A DNA stretch of 64,000 bases from Phytohabitans houttuyneae (GCF_011764425.1 NZ_BLPF01000004.1:124001-188000), one strand, 5' to 3'. Shown: positions 54,364-62,978, counted from the stretch's first letter. Notes: generated from the letters alone by a model not told the origin. Program-made: numbers and translations.

Positions 54364-54426
54364 ATGAACACGGCATACGCGCACGTCGACCCGGATGAGG
54401 AGGACTGGTGGACCGGAACCGACTGA
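54364..54426 (+). CDS. Possible small ORF of 20 residues
   Basis: ATG 54364 encodes MNTAYAHVDPDEEDWWTGTD and overlaps the start of the replication-relaxation gene. The acidic/Trp composition is reasonable, but no ribosome binding site stands out, and the ORF could be chance. Confidence 0.3.
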   Translation: MNTAYAHVDPDEEDWWTGTD

Positions 54427-55165
54427 TAAGAGATATCACTCCTACTGGTAGTCAACCTGCTGGCACAACCAGCCCACGCCTGACGGCGTCCGTCGTAGCT
54501 GGCGAACTGGCCCGGCTCACCCCCGGGACCGGCTCCTGCTCGAGCTACTCGACCAGCACCAGACCTTCACCACCGACCAGCTCCACGCCCTGGCCTTCTC
54601 CTCCCTGGGCCGTACCCGCAACCGGCTGTCCACCCTGTACGCCCGGGACATCCTCGACCGGTTCCGGCACTACCAGCGCCCCGGGTCGCAAGCCTGGCGG
54701 TGGACCCTCGGCCCGGTCGGCGCGGCCCTCGTCGCGGCCGGACGCGGTGAGGCCATGCCGCGCCCGGCGGCCGTGCGGGACGCCACGATGCGCCTGGCCA
54801 TGTCCGGCACACTGGGACACCTGCTCACGGTGAACGGGTTCTTCGTCGCGCTGACCGGGCACGCCCGCACCACGCCCGGCGCCCGGCTGGCGCGGTGGTG
54901 GAACGAAGCCCGATGCCGTGAGGCGACCGGCAAACTCGTCCGCCCGGACGGGCACGGCGTGTGGTCGCAATCCGGGCGGGTGACGCCGTTCTGGGTCGAG
55001 GTCGACCTCGGCACCGAACCCTTGCGGCGGGTCGCGGGCAAACTCGGCGGCTACGCCGCACTACCGCCGCGCCGCGCCTACCCGGTGCTGTTCTGGCTCA
55101 CCAGCACCACACGGGAAGCGAACCTGCACGCGCACCTGTCCCGGGCGGGATGCCGGAAGGGCTGA
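54408..55165 (+). pseudogene. Replication-relaxation family protein, frameshifted
   Basis: The family (about 250 residues here) is found with transfer and replication genes of actinobacterial plasmids and elements. The restored N-terminal part is a winged-helix-like region: RDRLLLELLDQHQTFTTDQLHALAF, then SSLGRTRNRLSTLYARDILDRFRHYQRPGS. It is followed by WTLGPVGAALVAAGRG and the C-terminal REATGKLVRPDGHGVW...FWVEVDLGTEPLRRVAGKLGGYAAL, which resembles a nuclease-like fold (FWVEVD). The frame breaks in the C5 run at 54520-54524; six C would join both parts. The GTG 54408 start is not certain. Confidence 0.75.
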
Positions 55166-55167
55166 GC

Positions 55168-55311
55168 GTGGCGACCGCCGCCGCCGACCACGCCACGGAT
55201 GCGGGCGGTCCGGCGGGTCCGGTCTGGCGGGTCGTCGGCCGGTCCGGGCGGGTTAGCCTTGCCGACCTCGGCGCCCCGGTCACCGATGGTGGCGCGCCGT
55301 GGGACGGGTAG
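55168..55311 (+). CDS. Small ORF between the relaxation and wall-hydrolase genes
   Basis: GTG 55168 would encode about 47 residues (VATAAADHATDAGGPAGPVWRV...VTDGGAPWDG). It begins directly after the previous stop and overlaps the next start by 13 bases, which is the spacing expected inside this operon. I recognise no family. Confidence 0.4.
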   Translation: MATAAADHATDAGGPAGPVWRVVGRSGRVSLADLGAPVTDGGAPWDG

Positions 55312-56336
55312 CGCTATGGGTCGCGGTCGGCGCGGCTATGGCGCTGGTGCTGCTCGCCGGTACCGCCGCCGGAGTCGTCTCGTCAGTGTTCGGCGGCGGC
55401 GGCGGCGCCGGTTGTCTCGGTGCCGTGACCGCGCCGGGTGCCACCCCGGCCGGGCTATCCGGCGAGCAGGCCCGTAACGCCTCGGTGATCGTGGCCACCG
55501 GTCAGCGGATGCGGGTACCGGTGCGCGGGTGGGTGATCGCCGTCGCCACCGCGCTCCAGGAATCCGGGCTCGTCAACATTCGGGGTGGGGACCGGGACTC
55601 GTTGGGGCTGTTCCAACAGCGCCCGTCGCAAGGGTGGGGCACCCCGGAACAGATCATGAATCCGGCCTACGCCGCCACCAAGTTCTACGAGCGCCTTCTC
55701 ATCGTGCCCGGGTGGGAACGGCTACCGCTCACGGAAGCGGCACAAGCGGTGCAACGCTCGGCATACCCGGACGCGTACCAAAAACACGAGGCGCGGGCTA
55801 CCGCGATCGTCGCCGCGTACACCGGCGGCACTCTGCCCGGGTGTGACGATTCGGCCGTCAGCGCCTCGGGGTGGACCCGCCCCGTGGCGGGCACGGTCAG
55901 CTCGGGGTTCCGTACCGCCGACCGGCCGGAACATGACGGCGTGGACATCATGGCCCCGAAGGGGACCGTGATCCGGGCCGCGTCCGGCGGGGTGGTCGTG
56001 CGGGTGCGGTGCAACATCGGCGACAACTCGTGGGAACCAACCGGCGGGCCGATGCCGTGCGACGTGGATGGAAGCCCGACCACGGGCGGGTGTGGCTGGT
56101 ACACCGACATCCGGCACGCCGGGGACATCACATCCCGGTATTGCCACATGGTCCGGCAACCGGCCGTGAGAGTCGGTCAGACCGTGATGGCGGGACAGCC
56201 GATCGGCAACGTCGGAAGCTCCGGGAATTCGTCCGGACCACATTTGCACTACGAGATTCATGAAGGCTATCCGGCCACCGAGAACAATGCGATAAACCCC
56301 GTTCCATTCATGCAATCCAAAGGCGCCCCGCCGTAA
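55299..56336 (+). CDS. Bifunctional lysozyme-like/M23 peptidase cell-wall hydrolase
   Basis: The 345-residue protein has an N-terminal membrane anchor or signal (about 5-30). A lysozyme-like transglycosylase domain follows (VIVATGQRMRVPVRGWVIAVATALQESGLVNIRGGDRDSLGLFQQRPSQGWGTPEQIMNP, Glu in LQESG), then a C-terminal M23 metallopeptidase domain with HDGVDIM (His, Asp) and GPHLHYEIH (HxH). Proteins of this form open the cell wall for the conjugation machine, as VirB1 does. The GTG start and position after the T4SS genes fit that role. Confidence 0.92.
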   Translation: MGRVALWVAVGAAMALVLLAGTAAGVVSSVFGGGGGAGCLGAVTAPGATPAGLSGEQARNASVIVATGQRMRVPVRGWVIAVATALQESGLVNIRGGDRDSLGLFQQRPSQGWGTPEQIMNPAYAATKFYERLLIVPGWERLPLTEAAQAVQRSAYPDAYQKHEARATAIVAAYTGGTLPGCDDSAVSASGWTRPVAGTVSSGFRTADRPEHDGVDIMAPKGTVIRAASGGVVVRVRCNIGDNSWEPTGGPMPCDVDGSPTTGGCGWYTDIRHAGDITSRYCHMVRQPAVRVGQTVMAGQPIGNVGSSGNSSGPHLHYEIHEGYPATENNAINPVPFMQSKGAPP

Positions 56337-56782
56337 AGCGGTGAAGTGATTCTTCACACAATCACAGATAGCGGCATAACCCGAACCGTCACCATGCCGC
56401 GCGTCCGACCGGCCACCGGTCGGACGCGCGGCGCGCGTTCCACCGGCCCCGGAATCGGTCACCGCGCAACCGGCCCCACGGTCCCGCAACAGCCGAGCCT
56501 ATGCAGCCCTACCAGAGGCAACGCAACGGCCGGCAGCGATGAATACAGGGCCGTCAAATGGCGTTCTGGTGCGACTTTCCGCCGAAAGGAATGGAGACGA
56601 AACCAGGGGGCGTCGGAAACATTGGAAAGAGTCTTGCGCATCGGGGTTGACAACTACCCGGCATCGAGCGTCCATGGACGTGGGCAACCAAAACCGCCCG
56701 GCGAAAACCGCAAACAAATAGCGCACCACGCGCACGCGAAATCGCCATTGCCGACCCCTATGTGTACGGAGGTTTAATCGCC
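56337..56782 (+). other. Gene-poor gap after the wall hydrolase
   Basis: This holds the terminator hairpin at 56397-56431 and a small GTGAAG/CTTCAC hairpin at 56341-56357. A GC dip occurs in 56500-56760. Short frames on both strands do not look like proteins, and no gene is supported. Confidence 0.45.
56397..56431 (+). terminator. Strong hairpin ending the transfer operon
   Basis: Perfect 16-base arms CCGCGCGTCCGACCGG and CCGGTCGGACGCGCGG enclose CCA, 61 bases after the wall-hydrolase stop. Confidence 0.85.
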
Positions 56783-57853
56783 ATGTCCGAAAACACCACC
56801 ACCGCCGAAACCGTCGCGCGGACCCTCGCCAACCACCCCGACGGCATCACCGTCCGCGACCTCGCCACCCAGGCCGGGGTCGGCCAGTCCACCGCCGCCA
56901 AAGCCCTCGCCGCGATGCAAACCGCTGGCACCGCCACCCGCACCCCCGGCCCCGCCACCGGCAACCGCAAGGGCGCCGACATCTGGCGCCCCGCGACCGG
57001 TGACGCCACCGCCACGCCGGACGAGGCGCCCGTGGCGGACGACGCCACCGCTACCCCGGACGAGGCGCCCGTGGCGGACGACGCCACCGCCACCCCGGAC
57101 GAGGCGCCCGTGGCGGACGACGCCACCGCCACCCCGGGCGGGGCGCCGGTGCCGACCGGGCCGCGTCAGCCGGACCTGAAGGTCCTGATCATGGCCGGTG
57201 TGCTGGGTGACCACCCGGACGGGGTGGACGCGAATGTCGCCATTGCCGAGAGCGGTCTGGCCCCGGCGACCGGCGACACGATCCTCGCTGCGATGGAGGT
57301 TGCCGGTGCGGCAAAGCGGCTGCCGGTCGGTGACGACGGTATCGAGTTGTGGGTGCGTGGCGACGGTGACCTCGCCACAGTGAATCCCGCGAACGCCCCG
57401 ACGCACACCACGTGCCCGACGTGCGGGCACACCCGCCGCATCCGCCGCCCATCGGCCACCGGCCGCCGGTCCGGCGGGACGGGCCGCGCCACCGGTGAGA
57501 TCAACACCGACGGGTCGATGAAGCTGGCCAAGGGTGAACTGGAGCGCCTGGTCGAGGCGTTCATCCGCGACCTCGGCCCCGGGCACGAACTGACCCCGGT
57601 CACGGTCGGGCGTGAGTTGGGCGGGCGTAGCTCGGGCGCGTGCGGCAACGCGATGGACAAGCTGACCGGACGCGGGGTGCTCGTGCTGACCAGCGAGGCA
57701 CCGCGCAAGTTCACCCTCGCCGACAACACCCCGCCACCGTCGGCCGAGGTGCTGGCGCACATGACCAGCCACCGCCCCGCGACCACCGACGACGAGGCCA
57801 CCGACGACGACGCCACCGACGTGGCCGCCGCCGGCGAGGCGCGCGCCGCGTAA
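56783..57853 (+). CDS. Winged-helix-like protein with tandem acidic repeats
   Basis: The 356-residue protein begins with a MarR-like winged helix (ETVARTLANHPDGITVRDLATQAGVGQSTAAKALAAMQTAGTATR, about 7-52). A linker of repeated DATATPDEAPVADD follows (57003-57135). A second similar helix domain and a CxxC segment (TTCPTCGHTRRIRR, perhaps zinc binding) come next. A third wing-like region (LTPVTVGRELGGRSSGACGNAMDKLTGRGVLVL) precedes an acidic tail. A GGAGGT site precedes ATG 56783. It is probably DNA-binding; the partner genes are unknown. Such proteins are frequent in actinobacterial conjugative elements. Confidence 0.72.
   Translation: MSENTTTAETVARTLANHPDGITVRDLATQAGVGQSTAAKALAAMQTAGTATRTPGPATGNRKGADIWRPATGDATATPDEAPVADDATATPDEAPVADDATATPDEAPVADDATATPGGAPVPTGPRQPDLKVLIMAGVLGDHPDGVDANVAIAESGLAPATGDTILAAMEVAGAAKRLPVGDDGIELWVRGDGDLATVNPANAPTHTTCPTCGHTRRIRRPSATGRRSGGTGRATGEINTDGSMKLAKGELERLVEAFIRDLGPGHELTPVTVGRELGGRSSGACGNAMDKLTGRGVLVLTSEAPRKFTLADNTPPPSAEVLAHMTSHRPATTDDEATDDDATDVAAAGEARAA
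57003..57135 (+). repeat. 42-bp coding tandem repeat
   Basis: Three copies of a 42-base unit, plus a partial one, encode DATATPDEAPVADD. The copies are nearly identical, so copy number may vary between strains. Confidence 0.85.
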
Positions 57854-57940
57854 CGCCACCCCGGGATCGGTCCGGCCCGCGCGGGTCGGACCGATCCGGT
57901 GCCTGCCCTTGCTTGCGGACTCGATGAACGGAGACCAGTC

Positions 57941-58477
57941 GTGAAGATCGTTGCTTTCCGGCGGACGGTGCTGGCGCGGTGCGTGTGCCCGGTGTGCCAC
58001 GAACCGGCCCGCCCCTACCCGCCGCACCAATGGACACCGGCGAACGGGCCGCGCCCGGCATGGTCCCATGTGGACGATGAACCGCTGTGCTCCGTCGTCG
58101 GGCCGGGCGGCTACCGGTCCGCGCGGCGCGGGTGCGTGCTGACCGCGCTACGCCCCGCCCGCGCGTCCCGGTCGGCCCGCCACCGGTCGCGCGTCGCCCG
58201 TGCCGTGGCCCGTCGCACCGTGCGACGCCCAGTCGGTGGACCGCCGCCCGACAACGGCGAGGTGTACCTCGTGGCCGGAGGTGACATGGTGGCCGTATTC
58301 GACTCGCCGGACACGGCCGGCGTCATGGCCGTCACGATGACCGGGGCGAACCTCGAACCGGTCACGCTGCGGGTGACCTCGGCGCAATGGGAACGGGCGC
58401 GCGCCGTGTTGCGCACCGAGCAACCGCATATCCGGATCACCGACGCCCGGTCCAGCTGCGCTGGCGGTGAACCGTGA
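57941..58477 (+). CDS. Hypothetical element protein with a Cys-rich start
   Basis: The 178-residue protein starts VKIVAFRRTVLARCVCPVCHEPARPYPPHQ, a CxCxxC...H pattern that could bind zinc. A basic middle and a C-terminal alpha/beta part (MVAVFDSPDTAGVMAVTMTGANLEPVTLRVTSAQWERARAVL) follow. A GGAGA site precedes GTG 57941. The stop overlaps the next start (GTGA), so the two are one unit. No function is known. Confidence 0.65.
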   Translation: MKIVAFRRTVLARCVCPVCHEPARPYPPHQWTPANGPRPAWSHVDDEPLCSVVGPGGYRSARRGCVLTALRPARASRSARHRSRVARAVARRTVRRPVGGPPPDNGEVYLVAGGDMVAVFDSPDTAGVMAVTMTGANLEPVTLRVTSAQWERARAVLRTEQPHIRITDARSSCAGGEP

Positions 58478-58692
58478 CCGGCCCCGCCCCATACCCGCAC
58501 GAGCTTCCGCCGATGCTGGCCGCGCGTCCCCGCGACGCGCGGCGCGGCCTGCCCATCCCGCCGGTCAACCTGCACCGCGACCCAACCGGCGGCGGGTCGC
58601 ATGTGGACTTCACCACGGTCAACACCACCGTTTCCACCCAACTCGCACTTGATCGACGGTGCTCACTGTGCGGTGGACCGATGGGCTATTGA
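58474..58692 (+). pseudogene. Truncated N-terminal part of an actinobacterial hypothetical protein
   Basis: The 72 residues read HELPPMLAARPRDARRGLPIPPVNLHRDPTGGG...DRRCSLCGGPMGY. Related proteins I know have this beginning, with a CxxCGxPxGY motif that continues into a longer region with Trp and a second Cys motif. Here a TGA follows GY directly. A matching C-terminal piece seems to lie at 60970-61194. This suggests that the cassette 58.7-60.95 kb is inserted in this gene. Confidence 0.55.
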
Positions 58693-58736
58693 GTATACCG
58701 AGGCTGTCCGTATCGCCTCGGTCCGATCGCCGCCGT

Positions 58737-60434
58737 TCAGGAACGCCTGACGCGCCACGACGCCAGCACATCGCGAATACGCCGTCTTCGAGGCAGCCCG
58801 AACCGTTCGTCCAGCAGGAACGGTTGTCCGGACAGGACAGCGGCCCACCGCAACCCGAAGTTTTCGCGCGGATCAAGAAGTATCCGTTGCGAAAGCACAA
58901 TGCCTGACAGCAGGGCATCCTCGGGGACACAATCCCTAACCCATGCCACCAGTAGCTCAAAAGTGACGCGTCGGTTTTTGGCCGCGGCAGCCCGCAAACG
59001 GTGGACGACGGGGCCGAGGGTCTCATCGACCATCAGGGCGCCCTGAATCGCGTCGTAATTGGCGGCCACGGCGTCGCGCCAGAAGCCAGGGTTGGTGTCG
59101 GGATGGTTCCCGAAGCGGCGAAGCCTCGCAGCGAATTTTGGATCTTCTAGCAATTCCCGAAGCCGAAGCTCCTCATGTCGCGAGACGGTCATTTGGACTA
59201 TCAAATGCTGTTCGGCGAAGATGGAAGCGCCACAGACCCTGGCCAGGTTGGTGAGATGGTATTCGGTGTGCAGATCGAGGCGTCTGAGCAACTCCTCGGC
59301 GTGGTCGACGGCCGCCCACCTAGGGCCATCCCGCTTAGGGTCGTCCAGAGTTGCGAAGCTGCGGTACTTGGCCAGTTCCTCGCGCATCGATCCTACATAG
59401 CGTGGTTGCGGTTCAGTAGAACGACAGGCGTCCGCGATCTCCACCAGGGAACTGGTCACTCCGTCGGCGGCTTCCAGCAGCTGCGGCGGCACAACTTTCG
59501 CTATCAGCACGTCGCGCAGCACAAGGTAGCGGGCCTGCGATGGCGGATGCGACGAGGGGCGTACGACGTAAAAGGATCTTTCCACCAGGTCGAGGGTTTC
59601 GAACAGTAACCGGACTCCACAGGCCATCGCAAGCAGCTCGAATTGATCGGTGGCGTCGAGTGTGCGCCCGTAATACGGCGCGAACATGGTGGAAGCTGCG
59701 GCGGTGTCCGCTTCCACCTCCTGCCGCTCACTCATGCTAAGAGTGTCTGTATGAGCTGCCTCGGCGACGGAGCCTGGCGGAGACAGGTGATCAAGGTCTA
59801 TGTGCGCGAACTCGTGGTGAACCAACAATCGTTCGGCATAGTGCGTGATACGCGCGGCAAGGTGCGCCTGCGACGGCGAACTATTTACCGAAGCCGCCAG
59901 TAGGAACCTCCCGCCCATCCGCGCCGCTCCGAAGTATACCTTGGCAAGCCGGATTAGGGTGGGCACCGGAACAATTTCGTGAGGCGGCTCCTCCTGCTCG
60001 GGTTCGCCCACCAGGAGGTTCACGACCATGAGTTTGGCGAGCAGGTAAAGGGCGTCTGCCACCGCCATGTCGATGGCGATGAGGTTGGCGCTCGCCATGG
60101 GGACGGTCATCGCACTCCATGACCGTGGTGGCAGGACCGCAAGGTGGGTGCGGGCAAGCTTCTCTCGCGTCTCGGGGTGCGACTGCCGATGATCTTCGAC
60201 AACCGTCCGATACAGCAGGGAAGCAAGCTCCTGTGGCATCGCTTCGAATTCGAGGGTCAGCAGCTCTGCGGCTTGCTGTTGATCCGCGATGAAGCCCCGT
60301 GCGACGCGGTCTTTTAGCCGCTCCTGCAAGGCGGCATGGACCGCCGCCCTCGCCTCGTCGGTCAAGTCGGGCAGGTTGAGCAGCGAGAGTTGATCCGCGA
60401 AGGCCCGCGCTGCGGAGATATCGGCTTCGGTCAT
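58737..60434 (-). CDS. Gluzincin-like protein with HEFAH motif, cassette gene 2
   Basis: The 565-residue protein has a metallopeptidase-like core: LLVHHEFAHIDLDHL with HExxH at residues 207-211. RQEVEADTAAASTMFAPYYG follows (Glu239 and Glu241 region), where a Glu three residues before Ala-Asp is a typical third zinc ligand. The rest has no recognised family; N- and C-terminal parts are mainly helical. No signal peptide is seen. GC is clearly lower than in the flanks. The ATG overlaps the stop of the small upstream gene (ATGA). A zincin paired with a small partner on a cassette suggests a toxin, regulator cleavage or anti-phage function; none can be proven from sequence. Confidence 0.75.
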   Translation of the reverse strand: MTEADISAARAFADQLSLLNLPDLTDEARAAVHAALQERLKDRVARGFIADQQQAAELLTLEFEAMPQELASLLYRTVVEDHRQSHPETREKLARTHLAVLPPRSWSAMTVPMASANLIAIDMAVADALYLLAKLMVVNLLVGEPEQEEPPHEIVPVPTLIRLAKVYFGAARMGGRFLLAASVNSSPSQAHLAARITHYAERLLVHHEFAHIDLDHLSPPGSVAEAAHTDTLSMSERQEVEADTAAASTMFAPYYGRTLDATDQFELLAMACGVRLLFETLDLVERSFYVVRPSSHPPSQARYLVLRDVLIAKVVPPQLLEAADGVTSSLVEIADACRSTEPQPRYVGSMREELAKYRSFATLDDPKRDGPRWAAVDHAEELLRRLDLHTEYHLTNLARVCGASIFAEQHLIVQMTVSRHEELRLRELLEDPKFAARLRRFGNHPDTNPGFWRDAVAANYDAIQGALMVDETLGPVVHRLRAAAAKNRRVTFELLVAWVRDCVPEDALLSGIVLSQRILLDPRENFGLRWAAVLSGQPFLLDERFGLPRRRRIRDVLASWRVRRS

Positions 60435-60775
60435 GCGCCCACTTGGCAGAACGCCGCCAGGCCCATCTTGGCCACCAGAACGGAGAAGATGTAGACGGTG
60501 TCGCGGTCGAGTATCGTCGCTACCGCGTCGGCGACGCTGGCTGCCTCCACCAGCCTGTCGTAACGCTCGCCGCCATCGAGCAGGACCCGTGCGCCGCCGC
60601 TTTGACAGATCATCTGCTGTAGATCCTTGGCATGCTGCTGGAACCAGGCTCTACCGAGCCGGGCGTAAGCCTGGACGTCTCCGGGGCCAAAATCTTTGGG
60701 CCCCAAAGCCTTACCCAGCATTCCGTACAGTTCGTTGTCGTCAAGATCGATTAGCCGCTCCAGCTCGTCCGCCAT
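60431..60775 (-). CDS. Small helical partner protein, cassette gene 1
   Basis: The 114-residue protein starts MADELERLIDLDDNELYGMLGKALG and contains AWFQQHAKDLQQMICQSGGARVLLDGGERYDRLVEAASVADAVATIL. It ends in a hydrophobic helix VYIFSVLVAKMGLAAFC that may insert in or touch the membrane. I recognise no family. Its stop overlaps the start of the zincin gene, so the two are translated together; this gene comes first. ATG 60775 is chosen because upstream codons look random. Confidence 0.68.
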   Translation of the reverse strand: MADELERLIDLDDNELYGMLGKALGPKDFGPGDVQAYARLGRAWFQQHAKDLQQMICQSGGARVLLDGGERYDRLVEAASVADAVATILDRDTVYIFSVLVAKMGLAAFCQVGA

Positions 60776-60969
60776 GCGTGCGAGTGTAGAGCCTGCTGTC
60801 GATTGCCCGTCCGGCGCAGGCCGAGCCGCCACTGAGCCATTCCGGGTGAGCCTCCAACTAGCCAGCAAGGGCGCTTGTCCAGAATGGGGTATGACTAATC
60901 CACTTCGAGCGACGGCGACCCACAGTGCACCGCAAACAGGCACTTCAAACGGCAAGACCTGAGCCCAAG

Positions 60970-61194
60970 ATCTCGTCTGGCTGCGTCGACGAATGCTTGC
61001 TCGGCGACGAGAACCTCAAGCACAGGTTGTCCGGGAGAGAGTGCCCGCGGATGTTGGGGATCACCTGCACCTACCGGACCATGTTCATCCCCGAGCGCGG
61101 GTTCGCGGTGTACCTATCGGCCCCGTTCAAAACGGTGCGCGCGTACATGTATGGCCCGGACGTGCGCCTACAGCCCGCGTCCGGCACCCGGTAG
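60970..61194 (+). pseudogene. Possible C-terminal remnant of the gene interrupted at 58.7 kb
   Basis: The open frame reads CVDECLLGDENLKHRLSGRECPRML, then YRTMFIPERGFAVYLSAPFKTVRAYMYGPD, and ends at 61194. The pattern of a Cys/Glu-Cys segment followed by CPRML fits the second half of the family begun at 58474. It has no good start of its own and lies right after the low-GC cassette. The match is from memory and moderate. The following 172 bases up to the DUF932 gene show nothing else. Confidence 0.45.
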
Positions 61195-61366
61195 GGCACG
61201 CCCGGCGGCGGGCGGCAGATTCGCCGCAGAAACCTCGATAGATCGGCCCGGATCGACTGGATGCGTCCGTAGAGGCAGGCGACATTGTTGGTGACGGCGC
61301 GGCCGGGGGTCGCAAGCAACCCGGCCCGCCGCCCACCCCGATTACCGCGACGAAAGGAACGGCACC

Positions 61367-62353
61367 GTGGCACACGAACTGGAAACCTTCGCCAACGGCC
61401 AAACCGCCTTCGCCTCCGCCCGCCTGTCCGCGTGGCATCAGCTCGGCACCGTCACCGACTCGTGCATGACCGCGCAGGAGGTCATGGAAACGGCGTGGCT
61501 CGGCGGCTGGGAGGTCCGCAAGATCGCCATTCAGGGCATCGAGATCACCGACAAGGGTGTGACGAAGGTCGACTGCCCCGACAAGTACATGACCGTCCGC
61601 ACCAACCCGGTCACCGGCGCCACCGAGTACCTCGGCGTGGTCGGCGAGGACTACAGCGTGGTCCAGAACGAGCAGGTCGCCGAAACCCTCAACCTCCTCG
61701 TCGACGAGTCCGGCGCCCACTTCGAGACCGCGGGATCGATGCGCAAAGGCCGCTCGGTGTTCGTCACCATGAAGCTGCCCACCGCGATGCAGATTGCTGG
61801 CATCGACGACATGGACCTGTATCTGGCCGCGACCACGAGCCATGACGGGACCGCCTCGCTGCGCCTGGACGCGACCCCGGTGCGGATCGTCTGCCGGAAC
61901 ACGCAGCGCCTGGCCTACGAGCGGTCGCGCGGCTCGTACACCTTCCGGCACACCTCGAACGTCAGCTCGAAGATCGCCGAGGCGCGGCAGGCGCTCGGGC
62001 TGATGTGGCAGGCGTTCGAGTCGTTCGAGACCGAAGCCGAGAAGATGATCAACGAGGCGTTGACCATGGGCGAGTTCGAGAAGATCGTCGCCGACCTGTG
62101 GCCCCTCGCGGACGACGCCTCCGACGCGGCGAAGAACAACGCCAAGCAGCGCACCGCCACGCTGCGGTACCTGATCCGGGACGCGGACACCCAGAAGGCG
62201 ATCAAGGGCACCCGGTGGGCCGGCTACCAGGCCATCACCGAGTACCTCGACCACTTCGCCCCGGCCAAGACCGACACCGTCCGCGCCACCCGGGCGCTGA
62301 CTGGTGCCGGCGCCGACATCAAGGCCCGCGCGTTCGAGCTGCTGGCAGTCTGA
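61367..62353 (+). CDS. DUF932 phage/plasmid-like protein
   Basis: The 328-residue protein matches the DUF932/TIGR03299 type: AHELETFANGQTAFASARLSAWHQLGTVTD, EYLGVVGEDYSVVQNEQV, GRSVFVTMKLP, DMDLYLAATTSHDGTASLRLDATPVRIVCRNTQRLAY and KKG-like C-terminal helices. These proteins occur on phages, plasmids and integrative elements; their role is unknown, perhaps in DNA replication or recombination. GTG 61367 follows a GAAAGGAAC site. It is the first gene of the group that runs to the window's end. Confidence 0.88.
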   Translation: MAHELETFANGQTAFASARLSAWHQLGTVTDSCMTAQEVMETAWLGGWEVRKIAIQGIEITDKGVTKVDCPDKYMTVRTNPVTGATEYLGVVGEDYSVVQNEQVAETLNLLVDESGAHFETAGSMRKGRSVFVTMKLPTAMQIAGIDDMDLYLAATTSHDGTASLRLDATPVRIVCRNTQRLAYERSRGSYTFRHTSNVSSKIAEARQALGLMWQAFESFETEAEKMINEALTMGEFEKIVADLWPLADDASDAAKNNAKQRTATLRYLIRDADTQKAIKGTRWAGYQAITEYLDHFAPAKTDTVRATRALTGAGADIKARAFELLAV

Positions 62354-62354
62354 G

Positions 62355-62978
62355 ATGGCCAGACACGAGAGCCGGCGCGCCAGCACGGCGCCCGGCCCCG
62401 GCGCCGGGGAGCACCCCGCCGCCGGGACCGCACCAGTACCGACCGAGCCCGCCGTCGCGCCGACCGTGACGGCGACGCACCCTCCAGCGATCACCGTCGA
62501 GGCGTTGATCGCGCTGGCCAACGAGGTGTGCGGCCTGTACGCACGGGCCGAGGTCGCCCGCGCGATGGCCGGCCACGCGGCCAGCGAGGCCGAACATGCC
62601 ACCTTGACCGCCCACGCCGGGCAATGGGACGACCTGGTCAACGACCGATGGACGGCGCTGGTTGCCGCGATCCAGACGGCGTTGCCGGACGCGGCCCGCA
62701 TCGAGCCGTTTATGCCGGTCCGGCCGCTGGGCAACGGCCACGTCGAGCTGCACGCCCACGACACCTCGGCCCGCCGCCTGGTCGTGCTGCTGTCCGGTGT
62801 GCAAGCGCTCGCCGTGGGCGCGCACTTGACCGCGTACGGGGCGGTCAGCCTCGACCGCACCGGCCAGAAACTCGACCGCGGCCTGCCGTCCGCGAGACCG
62901 GCGCCGCCGTTCACCACGGCCGCGACCACGCCGGCCGCACCGACCGATCCCGCTGAACCGACGGCCGCCCAGCCGTGA
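62355..62978 (+). CDS. Hypothetical element protein
   Basis: The 207-residue protein begins with a Pro/Ala-rich region. A helical segment follows (VEALIALANEVCGLYARAEVARAMAGHAASEAEHATLTAHAGQWDDLVNDRWTALVAAIQTALPDA), then an alpha/beta part with HVELHAHDTSARRLVVLLSGVQALAVGAHLTAYGAVSLD. It starts one base after the DUF932 stop, so it is probably co-translated. No known family. Confidence 0.62.
   Translation: MARHESRRASTAPGPGAGEHPAAGTAPVPTEPAVAPTVTATHPPAITVEALIALANEVCGLYARAEVARAMAGHAASEAEHATLTAHAGQWDDLVNDRWTALVAAIQTALPDAARIEPFMPVRPLGNGHVELHAHDTSARRLVVLLSGVQALAVGAHLTAYGAVSLDRTGQKLDRGLPSARPAPPFTTAATTPAAPTDPAEPTAAQP

Noticed and set aside
56338-56782. Short genes in the gap after the wall hydrolase
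   Set aside because: The 60-140 codon frames on both strands have no ribosome binding sites or recognisable motifs and cross the terminator hairpin.
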